Positions 17,589 to 26,131 of a DNA stretch of 64,000 nt are shown piece after piece. The translations under genes were made by a program, and so were the position numbers. Location: the NCBI GenBank assembly GCA_963763855.1, contig CAVXPU010000005.1, forward strand, positions 1,612,001 through 1,676,000. The letters are read 5' to 3'. The notes beneath the pieces were generated by a model. The model did no database searches, was not told the DNA's origin, and saw nothing but the letters and a program-made list of their open reading frames with translations. Origin of the DNA: JAIBCC01 sp963763855 (GTDB taxonomy: Bacteria > Acidobacteriota > Blastocatellia > Pyrinomonadales > Pyrinomonadaceae). Positions within the stretch are counted from its first letter, which is position 1; each line of letters starts with the position of its first letter.

Positions 17589-17993
17589 TTAATTTTTGGA
17601 CGTAACCTTTTCACGTAAAAGAGTTATTACATCTTCCGTGGAAGTTCCAGGTAGGAAAACTTCAGTCACACCTTTGGATTTGAGAAAAGGGATGTCTGCA
17701 TCCGGAATAATTCCACCGACAAAAACAATACAATCGTCCATTCCATTTTCGTGCATTAGATCGATTATTCGCGGACATAGCGTGTTGTGTGCACCTGATA
17801 AAATCGATATTCCGACTGCGTCAACGTCTTCTTGCAATGCTGCCGAAGCTATCATCTCAGGTGTTTGCCGCAAACCGGTATAAATTACTTCCATTCCAGC
17901 ATCGCGTAATGCACGTGCGACTACTTTTGCACCGCGATCATGTCCGTCTAGACCGGGCTTTGCGACCAAAACTCTTATCTTTTTTTCAATCAT
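17589..17993 (-). CDS. Methylmalonyl-CoA mutase, cobalamin-binding (small) subunit
   Basis: A 134-aa free-standing B12-binding domain. The cobalamin-ligand motif DxHxxG is visible (GLDGHDRGAKVV, about residues 14-25), followed by the SxL element (ISILSGAHN) and the GG motif (VFVGGIIPD). As a separate subunit it pairs with a catalytic mutase chain to convert methylmalonyl-CoA and succinyl-CoA, as in archaea and several bacterial phyla. The catalytic chain is not in this window. A related acyl-CoA mutase such as isobutyryl- or ethylmalonyl-CoA mutase is also possible. Confidence 0.88.
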   Translation of the reverse strand: MIEKKIRVLVAKPGLDGHDRGAKVVARALRDAGMEVIYTGLRQTPEMIASAALQEDVDAVGISILSGAHNTLCPRIIDLMHENGMDDCIVFVGGIIPDADIPFLKSKGVTEVFLPGTSTEDVITLLREKVTSKN

Positions 17994-18011
17994 AAGGCTT
18001 GAATTATAAGG

Positions 18012-18737
18012 CTATTTCGCGAACTGAGCAAACAAACTTCCTTTTTTGATAAATGGTCGCAATTCCTTCCATGTAAAAAAATATTCACCTGAAGGTTGGT
18101 AGGCAAGTGCAACGTGAGGAAATCCATAGTCATAGCGAAATGTTACGCCTTTTTCGCTAACCGAAAACTCATTTAAATCTTTCGACATGAACTTTGCGTT
18201 ATTGAAATATTCGGAAGCGTCAAAATCGGCAGCTTCTGGGTCGGCTTTTAACTCAGCTTTTGTTTTTCTTACTTCAGCTTTTTGTTTTGCTTTAGCTTTT
18301 GAGGCAAGTGCGGCTAAATTTGTAAATACGTCAACGGGTCTGACGCGGCTGCCGCTTTTTGTGTTTACAACAAAATACCGATTTGTGACCGACGGATAAG
18401 CACCCGAACCTTCCATTGAAATTAAAACGTCTAAAATGCCATTTTTATTATAATTAACGTCGTAACTTATCTCATCAAGCCACGTATCTTCGCCGCGGAT
18501 TTGATACTTTAATTTGTAATCAAATATCTTTTCGTAATTCAAAACCGACTCGATTTTCTTGCCCGAAGCTCCACTTACTTTCGGATAGGTAATTTTGAAG
18601 GAACGCTTGTATTCGTTTTCGATTGTTTTTGGTCGGTTATAACTGACTTGTTTTGGTGTGATTTTTACGGTTTGAGCAAATTCAATGCTTGAAAATGCCA
18701 ACAAAATAGCAACGAGCAGAAAAATTCTTATTTTCAT
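18012..18737 (-). CDS. Secreted protein with a DUF3298-like C-terminus
   Basis: A 241-aa protein with a signal peptide (MKIRIFLLVAILLAFSSIEFA). The middle and C-terminal parts (SYDVNYNKNGILDVLISMEGSGAYPSV, then FRYDYGFPHVALAYQPSGEYFFTWKELRPFI) follow the pattern of DUF3298/RsiV-type periplasmic domains, in which the final strands read as here before a basic end. A lysine- and alanine-rich helix (ALASKAKAKQKAEVRKTKAEL) joins the two halves. The family includes anti-sigma factor RsiV and peptidoglycan-related proteins, but no membrane segment is seen here. Role unknown. Confidence 0.65.
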   Translation of the reverse strand: MKIRIFLLVAILLAFSSIEFAQTVKITPKQVSYNRPKTIENEYKRSFKITYPKVSGASGKKIESVLNYEKIFDYKLKYQIRGEDTWLDEISYDVNYNKNGILDVLISMEGSGAYPSVTNRYFVVNTKSGSRVRPVDVFTNLAALASKAKAKQKAEVRKTKAELKADPEAADFDASEYFNNAKFMSKDLNEFSVSEKGVTFRYDYGFPHVALAYQPSGEYFFTWKELRPFIKKGSLFAQFAK

Positions 18738-18743
18738 GTTTTT

Positions 18744-19589
18744 TTACGGTAATTTAAGTAAATTAATTTCACTTTTCTCAAAGTTCAGATTCGGAGACGC
18801 AAAAACGCAACGGAATTTGCCAAGCAGGGTCTTTCTTTCCTGAATTGCGTCCCACATTTCAACCCAAGCGTGAGAATTGATCCAGAGCCAATTAAAGCTT
18901 TTTATCTGCTTGATAATACCATATTTAGGTCTTTCCGTTTCTTCGGTAAACGTACCAAACATTCGATCCCAAATGCAAAAAATGCCGCCGTAATTTCTGT
19001 CGAGATATTTTGGATTGATCGCATGATGAACTCGATGTTGCGAGGGCGTATTGAAAATCCACTCAAACCATCCAAGTTTGCCGATGAATTCGGTGTGAAT
19101 CCAATATTGGTAAATCAAATTAATTCCGTGAACGATGAGAAATGCCCAATATGGAAAACCAATTAAGCCCATTGGAATGTAAAAAATCCAATGAGCAAGC
19201 CCGCCAAACCAGCTTTGCCGTACTGCAACGCTTAAATTGTATTGTTCGCTGGAATGATGAACGACGTGGAAATTCCATAAAAACCGCGATTCATGGCTCA
19301 GCCGATGAAACCAGTAATAAGAAAAATCGTCAATAAAGATTAATAAAATCCATGCCCATGCCGTATTCATCGGAATTTGAAAAGGTGCAACTGAATACAT
19401 AAATTCATAACCCGCAAATTGAATAATTCCGAAAATTGCACCAAAAAATACGCTTCCAAAACCTAAAGCAATATTCGTCCAGGTATCTCTCCGCTCATAT
19501 TTCAGGTCGCCATGCCGAGAGTCGTACCACGCCTCAAGAGCGATCAGGATGGCAAAAATTGGTATTGCGAATAAAATTGGGCGAAACAT
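18744..19589 (-). CDS. Sterol desaturase / fatty acid hydroxylase family membrane protein
   Basis: The 281-aa membrane protein has the eight-histidine di-iron signature of this family: HRLSHE, HVVHHS and HRVHHA boxes at about residues 114, 129 and 209, with several hydrophobic segments around them. Such enzymes use a di-iron centre and O2 to hydroxylate or desaturate lipids. The substrate (sterol, carotenoid, ether lipid or fatty acyl chain) cannot be read from sequence. It follows only 6 bases upstream of the DUF3298-like gene on the same strand. Confidence 0.88.
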   Translation of the reverse strand: MFRPILFAIPIFAILIALEAWYDSRHGDLKYERRDTWTNIALGFGSVFFGAIFGIIQFAGYEFMYSVAPFQIPMNTAWAWILLIFIDDFSYYWFHRLSHESRFLWNFHVVHHSSEQYNLSVAVRQSWFGGLAHWIFYIPMGLIGFPYWAFLIVHGINLIYQYWIHTEFIGKLGWFEWIFNTPSQHRVHHAINPKYLDRNYGGIFCIWDRMFGTFTEETERPKYGIIKQIKSFNWLWINSHAWVEMWDAIQERKTLLGKFRCVFASPNLNFEKSEINLLKLP

Positions 19590-19824
19590 AGTTTTATTTT
19601 ATCAAATCGGCAAAAAATTGGGATTCGTATGTGATACTTTTTTGAGTGTCACAAAGTTATTTGTAGTTAAGGAATGCCAAAAGGTTGGTCGTAAATTTGG
19701 ATCTGCGAATAAAAGCTTTTACTTTTTTATCTGAAAATGTTTCAATTTAGATAGTTTCAAATTTCAAATTTCGCTAGTGCCTTGAGCATCACAGAGTGGC
19801 GAATTTTGTCGCTTCTTTACAACA

Positions 19825-21120
19825 ATGGCACGTCGAAAACATAAAAATAGCGAACGCAGCATATCAACTTCAGAGCGTTCTTTTCATGAATATATCTTGA
19901 ATACTACTGCTCCGCAAACCTCGCGGACGGAGCTTATCCGCCTTATCCGCGGCGGCGAAGATACTTATCTCGAACTCAAAGTAAAACTTTCTAATAGTGA
20001 ACGAATTGCTCAAGGAATTGTAGCTCTGGCAAATACTTCCGGCGGTTTGATCGTTTTTGGCGTGAACGATCAATTGCGTGTCGAAGGCGTAGATTATCCT
20101 GAGACCGTGCAGGAAGAATTGGTCAGAATTTGCCGTGAAGAAGTTGTGCCGCCGATTATTCCTCTGCTTGATTGTATTTCATTTGATAATGGCAGACGAG
20201 TTGTCTCGCTTGAAATCGCCGGGAAACGGCGTCCATATAGAACCCGAGATGGCAGATACTATTTGCGAATCGGAGCAGAAAAACGTGAAGCGACACGTGA
20301 AGAGCTTTCAATGTGGCTCGAGGAAATACGTCCGCTTAGCTATGAAAACGTGACGGTTTTGCGAGCTACGGAAAGTGATATTGATGATGCCTTATTATGG
20401 GATTTTGCCCGACATTTTGAGGAGGATTTCGAACTAAAAATTGACTATAACACAAGGAATTTCCTTAAAAAGGATTTGCTGCTTGCGGTTGGAAATACTG
20501 ATGAATTCGTGCCTACAATTGCGGGAATTTTGTTGTTTGGTAAAAATGAACTGGTTGCTGAAATTGTTCCGCGTTCAGGTGTTACGGCTATTCGATATTC
20601 GGGAGATTCAATTGAATCGCAAATTATTGAAAAACAAGAGTTTAGAGGGAATTTATACTATCTTTATGAATCCATTATGAGATTTGTAAAACTCTACTCA
20701 GATTTGCGTATCGAAAAAAACTGGAATCAATCAAACAATGGAAACACACTAATTCAGGCGAGAGCGAATTATAAATTTGAGGTTATCAGCGAAGCAATCG
20801 CCAATGCCTTGATTCACAGAGATTTAGCGATTCGCGAACCCGCCACAAACGTTTCAGTTTTTGATAATTTTATAGAGATTTCGAATCCACGCAGAACGAA
20901 TGGATTTGTTCCGCCCGCTTCGAGGGCAATTCGCTATGGGATTACTCAGCGATTAAATCCGCAGATTGCATCAATCTTTTCAAGTGAGGCTTATCAGGCA
21001 AATCATTCCAAAATAGGCTTGCCAAATTTGCTGCACCAAGCTCGCATTTTTTCAGGAAAACGGGCAGAAATTTACACATCAAATGATGAATTCAGATTGA
21101 AAATTCATGGGAAATTTTAA
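19825..21120 (+). CDS. AlbA_2/Schlafen-type DNA-binding protein, RecG-like regulator
   Basis: The 431-aa protein has an AlbA_2 (Schlafen-like) domain at about residues 40-165, shown by LELKVKLSNSERIAQGIVALANTSGG and IVFGVND, continuing with YYLRIGAEKREATREEL. The C-terminal half has the GHKL-like segment SEAIANALIHRDLA followed by VFDNFIEISNPR, typical of the so-called ATP-dependent DNA helicase RecG-related regulators. These are often transcription regulators or parts of defence loci. Here no defence genes are adjacent, and the gene stands alone after a 235-base gap. Confidence 0.8.
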   Translation: MARRKHKNSERSISTSERSFHEYILNTTAPQTSRTELIRLIRGGEDTYLELKVKLSNSERIAQGIVALANTSGGLIVFGVNDQLRVEGVDYPETVQEELVRICREEVVPPIIPLLDCISFDNGRRVVSLEIAGKRRPYRTRDGRYYLRIGAEKREATREELSMWLEEIRPLSYENVTVLRATESDIDDALLWDFARHFEEDFELKIDYNTRNFLKKDLLLAVGNTDEFVPTIAGILLFGKNELVAEIVPRSGVTAIRYSGDSIESQIIEKQEFRGNLYYLYESIMRFVKLYSDLRIEKNWNQSNNGNTLIQARANYKFEVISEAIANALIHRDLAIREPATNVSVFDNFIEISNPRRTNGFVPPASRAIRYGITQRLNPQIASIFSSEAYQANHSKIGLPNLLHQARIFSGKRAEIYTSNDEFRLKIHGKF

Positions 21121-21126
21121 CGACTT

Positions 21127-22386
21127 CTATTTCTTGGCGTTTTTATCGTTGTCATTCGGAGCTGTATAAAAAGGTCGATGCTGCACAATATATTCTTTTC
21201 CTTCAAACACTCCATCGCCATTTATATCAACTCTTACTTCGAGTTTGTATTTTTTGCCATCACGAGGTTTATCTCCGGCATCGTAGGCAAGACTGTATTG
21301 ATTTCTCAATAGTCCATTTATTGATTGCAAAATATTAGGAATTTCACCCTCAAAGGTCATCGGAAAATGCTGTCCGCCTGATTCTTTTGCAATCGTATTC
21401 ATCGTATTTTGAGCTTGCAGAAAAGTAAGTCTGCCCGGCAATCCGCTAATAGAATCCGTAGCTTCCAATTGCCCTTCGTAGAGTTTATAGAAAAGATTTC
21501 CGGTACTAATAATATAGATTGGAATCCCGGCACTTTGTACAATTTTTCTAACTTGGTCGTAATTTATTTTGCTGAAAGTATCAATCCCCGAAGCAACCAA
21601 TATCAACGCCCGACGTTTAGACTTCACGGCTACCATTCCTGCGTATTGAGCTTTTTCTTCTTTGGCATTTTCCAGAACGACCGTGTCGCCAACTCCGCCG
21701 ACTAAAGCGAATTTTATTGCATCGAATAAATTATTTTCTCTAAAAGCCGGGTTATTTCTAAGCAGCAGATCGATAGTTTGACGCAATCGAGCCGGATCGT
21801 TCGTGAAATCTGTAATTGGCGTAGGGCGGATATCAAAAGCGATTACCGAAGCATAATCGTCGGGAGCTTTAATGAATCTTGAAAGGAAATAAGCTACCGG
21901 ACGAATGACCTCAAGCTTGCCTTCATCTAGCCTGCGACCTGCCCCTGAGCCGAAAACCTCAGACCATTTGCTGTATTCCAAAACAAGAGAAATTGTAATT
22001 GGCGATTCGGCATTTGTGAAGTTGGAAATTTCCTGCTTAACACCGTTCTCAAAAATTGCGAAGTTATCTTTTTTTAGTCCGGTTATGATTTGACCTGATT
22101 TTTTGTTGTAAACAACGGCTTCAAGATTGACGAGTTTCGTGTCAATTTTTAATACTTCGGTATCTTGTACAGCATTTTTCTCTTCTTGAAGTTGTTTTTG
22201 CTCTTCCTCGCGTCGCTTCTTTTCTTCTTCTGATTTCGGATCAGGACGCTCATTTTTCTTTTCGTTATTGCGTGGATTATCAGGGCGTTGAGGTTTGGAT
22301 TGGGCATTGGCATTTATTCCAAAATTGAGAACAAATGCCAGTGTCAAAAGAAATATTCTAAAGAATCTGAAGTTTATTGTTTGCAT
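21127..22386 (-). CDS. VWFA-related secreted protein of acidobacterial type
   Basis: A 419-aa protein with a signal peptide, then a charged linker full of Lys, Glu, Arg and Gln (about residues 30-75), then the phrase VNLEAVVYNKKSGQIITGLKKDNFAIFENG and a von Willebrand A-type domain. This order matches the acidobacterial VWFA-related family (TIGR03436 type). The MIDAS signature is degenerate, since the first strand reads ITISLVLEYSKW rather than DxSxS. The C-terminus (YKLEVRVDINGDGVFEGKEYIV) contains a calcium-loop-like DINGDG. Its role outside the cell is unknown. The family strongly suggests the phylum. Confidence 0.85.
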   Translation of the reverse strand: MQTINFRFFRIFLLTLAFVLNFGINANAQSKPQRPDNPRNNEKKNERPDPKSEEEKKRREEEQKQLQEEKNAVQDTEVLKIDTKLVNLEAVVYNKKSGQIITGLKKDNFAIFENGVKQEISNFTNAESPITISLVLEYSKWSEVFGSGAGRRLDEGKLEVIRPVAYFLSRFIKAPDDYASVIAFDIRPTPITDFTNDPARLRQTIDLLLRNNPAFRENNLFDAIKFALVGGVGDTVVLENAKEEKAQYAGMVAVKSKRRALILVASGIDTFSKINYDQVRKIVQSAGIPIYIISTGNLFYKLYEGQLEATDSISGLPGRLTFLQAQNTMNTIAKESGGQHFPMTFEGEIPNILQSINGLLRNQYSLAYDAGDKPRDGKKYKLEVRVDINGDGVFEGKEYIVQHRPFYTAPNDNDKNAKK

Positions 22387-22465
22387 ATTACCGCCTGAAA
22401 TCCTGAAAGTTTTCTGTTTAGATTCAGATTTTCGTCATTTAGTTGGAATAATGCAACTAAAAAAA

Positions 22466-23281
22466 CTATTTGCCGTCATTTGAAGTTGAATCAATTTCTA
22501 AAACGACGTCAAACGAACCGGAATTATCGTCCAAATTTCCTTCGTTGATGCCGAGAAATAATGCACCGTCTCGCGTTGCTACAAATTCAGTCGAACCGCC
22601 CAGGAAGATAAAGTCGTTGTTGTCGTCGCCAATAACGGCAATCAAGCCACCTGTGGGCTTATCCTTCATGAGTTTTTGATTGTCAGGCAGAGACGCAACT
22701 CCCGAAGGCGTCGAATAGCGACCATTACCAAGTGAAATTCTTCCCGTTCCGCTAATGCGAATTCGTTGTCCTTTTTTGACAACCCAACCCGTATTTGTCC
22801 AACCATTTGAGGTGTTATCCGCCAAAACTCTTGATGTTATCTGAATCGGACGAGCAGTTTTTGGAGTATTTGTCGCTACAGGTGTGGTTGGCGGATTTTC
22901 CACGGTTTGGTTATTGCTGGTAGGATTTTGTCCGCCAATAATTCTGACATTTGGATTTGCTGTCATCGAGGGTTGATTACTGGAAACAGGCGTTGGCGTT
23001 GATTTTGGTTGAACGGTTGGTTGGGTAGAAACCTTGGTGTTCATTGAATTATTCGAATCAAATTCAATTGAATCGATTTCATCGGAATAAAATGTCATCT
23101 GTCTTTGGCGATTACCGTCGCCGATGATTATGACAAATTGCCCATCCTTAAATCCAATTACCTTACCTTTAACAATGCTACCGTCCTTCAAACGAATTGT
23201 ATCGGCAAAAACTGCCGCCGAGATACCAAAAATAAATGATAGAGTAAGCAAAAAACTTAAAAACTTAGATTGTAAAAACAT
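22466..23281 (-). CDS. Secreted protein with PA-IL-like lectin domain
   Basis: The 271-aa product has a signal peptide (MFLQSKFLSFLLTLSFIFGISAAVFA). A short beta domain follows (DTIRLKDGSIVKGKVIGF, often found before secreted repeats), then a Pro/Thr/Ser/Asn-rich linker of about 80 residues. The C-terminal beta-sandwich ITSRVLADN ... GLIAVIGDD ... ALFLGINEGNLDDNSGSFDVVLEI resembles the calcium-dependent galactose lectin LecA (PA-IL), including the final NSGSF strand. The frame is open to 23338, but ATG 23281 is chosen because GGAGG lies just before it and the signal peptide begins there. A carbohydrate-binding role is inferred. Confidence 0.7.
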   Translation of the reverse strand: MFLQSKFLSFLLTLSFIFGISAAVFADTIRLKDGSIVKGKVIGFKDGQFVIIIGDGNRQRQMTFYSDEIDSIEFDSNNSMNTKVSTQPTVQPKSTPTPVSSNQPSMTANPNVRIIGGQNPTSNNQTVENPPTTPVATNTPKTARPIQITSRVLADNTSNGWTNTGWVVKKGQRIRISGTGRISLGNGRYSTPSGVASLPDNQKLMKDKPTGGLIAVIGDDNNDFIFLGGSTEFVATRDGALFLGINEGNLDDNSGSFDVVLEIDSTSNDGK

Positions 23282-23593
23282 ATTTCCTCCACGAAGATAA
23301 AACAAAACTGGAAAGCAAAAATCTGGATTGTGCTTCATATTTCACGCATTTAACAAGCAGAAGCCACTTTTAATTGGGGCAATTGTCAACTAACGATAGA
23401 TGCTAATTTCGCTAATTAGAGTTGTAGAAAATTCGCTTACAGCAAATTTCAATGGATTATACAAAAAAAAATTAAAGTTGTGAATAAGGAAATGCACTTT
23501 TAGTTGTTGAAAACAAAACTATTTGTAAATTATTAGCTAGCGAAATTGTCAGAAATCTGTAATCCGACTTAAAATAAGGCAACGGAGAATTTG

Positions 23594-24985
23594 ATGGAAG
23601 AGACAAAAAAACTTTGGGGCGGACGCTTTACAGAATCTGCAAATGCAACATTTGCACAATTTAACAATTCATTTAGCTTTGACAAACGTCTGTTTGAAGC
23701 CGATATAAAAGGTTCCGCAGCACATTGCGAGGGATTATTACAAGCCGGCATTTTAACCAAATCAGAAGCCAATAAAATCAAAAACGGTCTCGAAACTATT
23801 CTAAAACGCTCCAATTTTGACAAAGATTATTTCGATGATTCATCAGTTGAAGATGTTCATTCTTTTATCGAATCGAAATTAATCCAATTAATTGGCGATT
23901 CCGGCAGAAAATTACATACGGGAAGAAGCAGAAACGATCAGGTTGCGACCGCCTTCCGACTTTGGTTGCGAGATGAAATCAAGGAAATTTTAAGCTTTGT
24001 GATTGAATTGCAAAAAGCTTTTCTTGATGTTGGGGAACGCCAAAAGGATGCGGTTTTGCCTGGCTATACGCATCTTCAAAGGGCTCAGCCGATTCTCTGG
24101 TTGCATTGGTGTCTGGCTTATTTTGAGATGTTTGAAAGAGATCGGGAAAGGCTTGTTGAGGTTTGGCAAAGAGTAAATATTATGCCGCTTGGTTCGGCTG
24201 CTTTGGCAGGAACAGCTTATAATATTGACCGCGAGGAAGTCGCAAAACAACTAGGGTTTGATGGAGTTTCTGCTAATAGTTTAGACGCAGTTTCTGATCG
24301 TGATTTTGCGATCGAATTTGTTGGAGCCGCTTCTTTGTTGATGGTTCACCTTTCACGATTTGCAGAGGATTTGATTTTATATACTTCGAGCGAATTTCAA
24401 TTTATTGAGCTAAGTGACGCAGTTTCAACCGGTTCGAGCCTGATGCCGCAAAAGAAAAATCCAGATTCACTTGAACTGATTCGCGGAAAAGCCGGAAGGA
24501 TTTTTGGGCATAACATTGCGTTACTTTCAATGATGAAGGGGCTTCCGATGGCTTACAATAAAGACATGCAGGAAGACAAGGAAGCCGTTTTTGATACGGT
24601 TGATACCGTCAAAATATCTCTGCAAGTTGCTGAAATAGTTCTGAAAAGTTTACGTTTGCGTGAGGATAAAACTCTAAAAGCGGCGACCACAGGATATCTA
24701 AACGCGACTGAATTGGCAGATTACATGGTGCGGAAAGGCGTTCCTTTCCGGACTGCACACGACAGCGTAGGTCAAATTGTTTTGTCAGCCATTTCGCAGA
24801 ATAAAGAAATAAACGATTTAGGCTTAGAGGAACTAAAGACTTTTTCCGAATCGATCGAAGCTGATGTTTTTGAGGCATTGAGTTTGGAAAACACGCTGGC
24901 GAGCAAAAATCAAATTGGCGGAACATCGCCGGAAAGAGTTTTTCAGGCACTTTCGGCTGCAAAAAAGAAACTGAATCTCGACTAA
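23594..24985 (+). CDS. argH: Argininosuccinate lyase
   Basis: ArgH splits argininosuccinate into arginine and fumarate, the last step of arginine synthesis. The family signature with the catalytic serine loop, GSSLMPQKKNPD, is at about residues 280-291. The N-terminus KLWGGRFTE is characteristic of ArgH. Length (463 aa) is normal. A CGGAG ribosome site precedes both TTG 23591 and ATG 23594; ATG is preferred. It is followed 3 bases later by tilS on the same strand, so the two form a transcription unit. No other arg genes are in the window. Confidence 0.96.
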   Translation: MEETKKLWGGRFTESANATFAQFNNSFSFDKRLFEADIKGSAAHCEGLLQAGILTKSEANKIKNGLETILKRSNFDKDYFDDSSVEDVHSFIESKLIQLIGDSGRKLHTGRSRNDQVATAFRLWLRDEIKEILSFVIELQKAFLDVGERQKDAVLPGYTHLQRAQPILWLHWCLAYFEMFERDRERLVEVWQRVNIMPLGSAALAGTAYNIDREEVAKQLGFDGVSANSLDAVSDRDFAIEFVGAASLLMVHLSRFAEDLILYTSSEFQFIELSDAVSTGSSLMPQKKNPDSLELIRGKAGRIFGHNIALLSMMKGLPMAYNKDMQEDKEAVFDTVDTVKISLQVAEIVLKSLRLREDKTLKAATTGYLNATELADYMVRKGVPFRTAHDSVGQIVLSAISQNKEINDLGLEELKTFSESIEADVFEALSLENTLASKNQIGGTSPERVFQALSAAKKKLNLD

Positions 24986-24988
24986 CAA

Positions 24989-25975
24989 ATGCATAAATTC
25001 GTCCGAAATCTTTTGACCGAATGGCGGAAACTCAAACTCCCTTTTGCCGATGAAACAATTATTATCGCAGTTTCCGGCGGGGCTGATTCGGTCAGCTTAA
25101 TGTTGGCATTGCATAATCTCAAAACTCACAAAAAGATTAATTTACGTTTTATCATTGCAAATTTTGATCATGATTTACGCGGAATTAAGAGCCGTAATGA
25201 TACTGAATTCGTCAGAAAATTGAGTGCGGATTTAGATTTTGAATTTATTACAGAAACTGCCAAATCAAAAATTCAGCATCAGCAGGGGAATTTAGAGCAA
25301 AATGCCCGTAATGCTCGTTACACTTTTCTTAGTCAAACTGCCGAAAAACACAAGGCTTTCGCTATTCTCACCGGACACACGCAAAATGACCAAGCCGAAA
25401 CACTACTAATCAATTTGATTCGCGGAAGCGGGCTTGACGGCTTAGCCGGAATGGCTGCTGTGAGGGAAAACCCGGCGGAAATTTCGATAGTTCGCCCGCT
25501 GCTTTCTTGGGCGAGGCGAGAAGATACTGAAGGTTTTTGCGGTCTGAATAAGATTAATTTTCGAGATGATGAGATGAATAATGACTTAAAATTTTCTCGA
25601 GTTAAGATTCGTAAAGAAATTATTCCAATTTTGCAAAAACTAAATCCGCAGATCATTGAAACCCTTTCGCAGACAGCCGCATTGCTTCGTGAAGACGCAA
25701 AAGAATTGTCTGAACAATGCCCGATACAAGCAGAATTTATTGACCAAAAGACACTCAAGAATCTATCTAAATCTATGCGTTTGCGTGTTTTACGGCATTG
25801 GTTAAAAAGGCAGCGTGGACATCTTCGTCAAATTAATTTTAGACATTTGGAAGCGATTGAGAGCATGCTGTTTAGTACAAAAAGCGGTAGAATTATTGAA
25901 TTGCCGAATGGCGAAAAAGTAATAAAAAAAGACGGAAATCTCTTTTTTGAAATAACAACAGTTGAAAAAAGCTGA
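24989..25975 (+). CDS. tilS: tRNA(Ile)-lysidine synthase
   Basis: TilS converts C34 of tRNA-Ile(CAU) to lysidine so that it reads AUA codons. The PP-loop ATP-binding motif SGGADS is at about residues 29-34, and further family motifs (FDHDLRG, NARNARYTF, GHTQNDQAETLL) follow. At 328 aa it lacks much of the C-terminal domain of the longer E. coli enzyme; the shorter form is common outside Enterobacteria. It starts 3 bases after argH and is probably co-transcribed. Confidence 0.93.
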   Translation: MHKFVRNLLTEWRKLKLPFADETIIIAVSGGADSVSLMLALHNLKTHKKINLRFIIANFDHDLRGIKSRNDTEFVRKLSADLDFEFITETAKSKIQHQQGNLEQNARNARYTFLSQTAEKHKAFAILTGHTQNDQAETLLINLIRGSGLDGLAGMAAVRENPAEISIVRPLLSWARREDTEGFCGLNKINFRDDEMNNDLKFSRVKIRKEIIPILQKLNPQIIETLSQTAALLREDAKELSEQCPIQAEFIDQKTLKNLSKSMRLRVLRHWLKRQRGHLRQINFRHLEAIESMLFSTKSGRIIELPNGEKVIKKDGNLFFEITTVEKS

Positions 25976-26131
25976 TTCGCCAACTAGAATCAAAGTAGCG
26001 GGATGATTTGCTTTTGTAACATCTTGCTAAATCGAACAACTGTTGGATCAAAATCCTCATCTTAGTTGTGGTTATTTGTTAGATTTAATTTGTTGATTTT
26101 TTAAGACAAAGGCAATTTTGGAGGCTGTAAA

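Noticed and set aside
19825..21120. Defence island marker (AlbA_2/Schlafen-type protein)
   Set aside because: The neighbours are a desaturase and a secreted VWFA protein. No nuclease, methylase, helicase or other defence gene is nearby.
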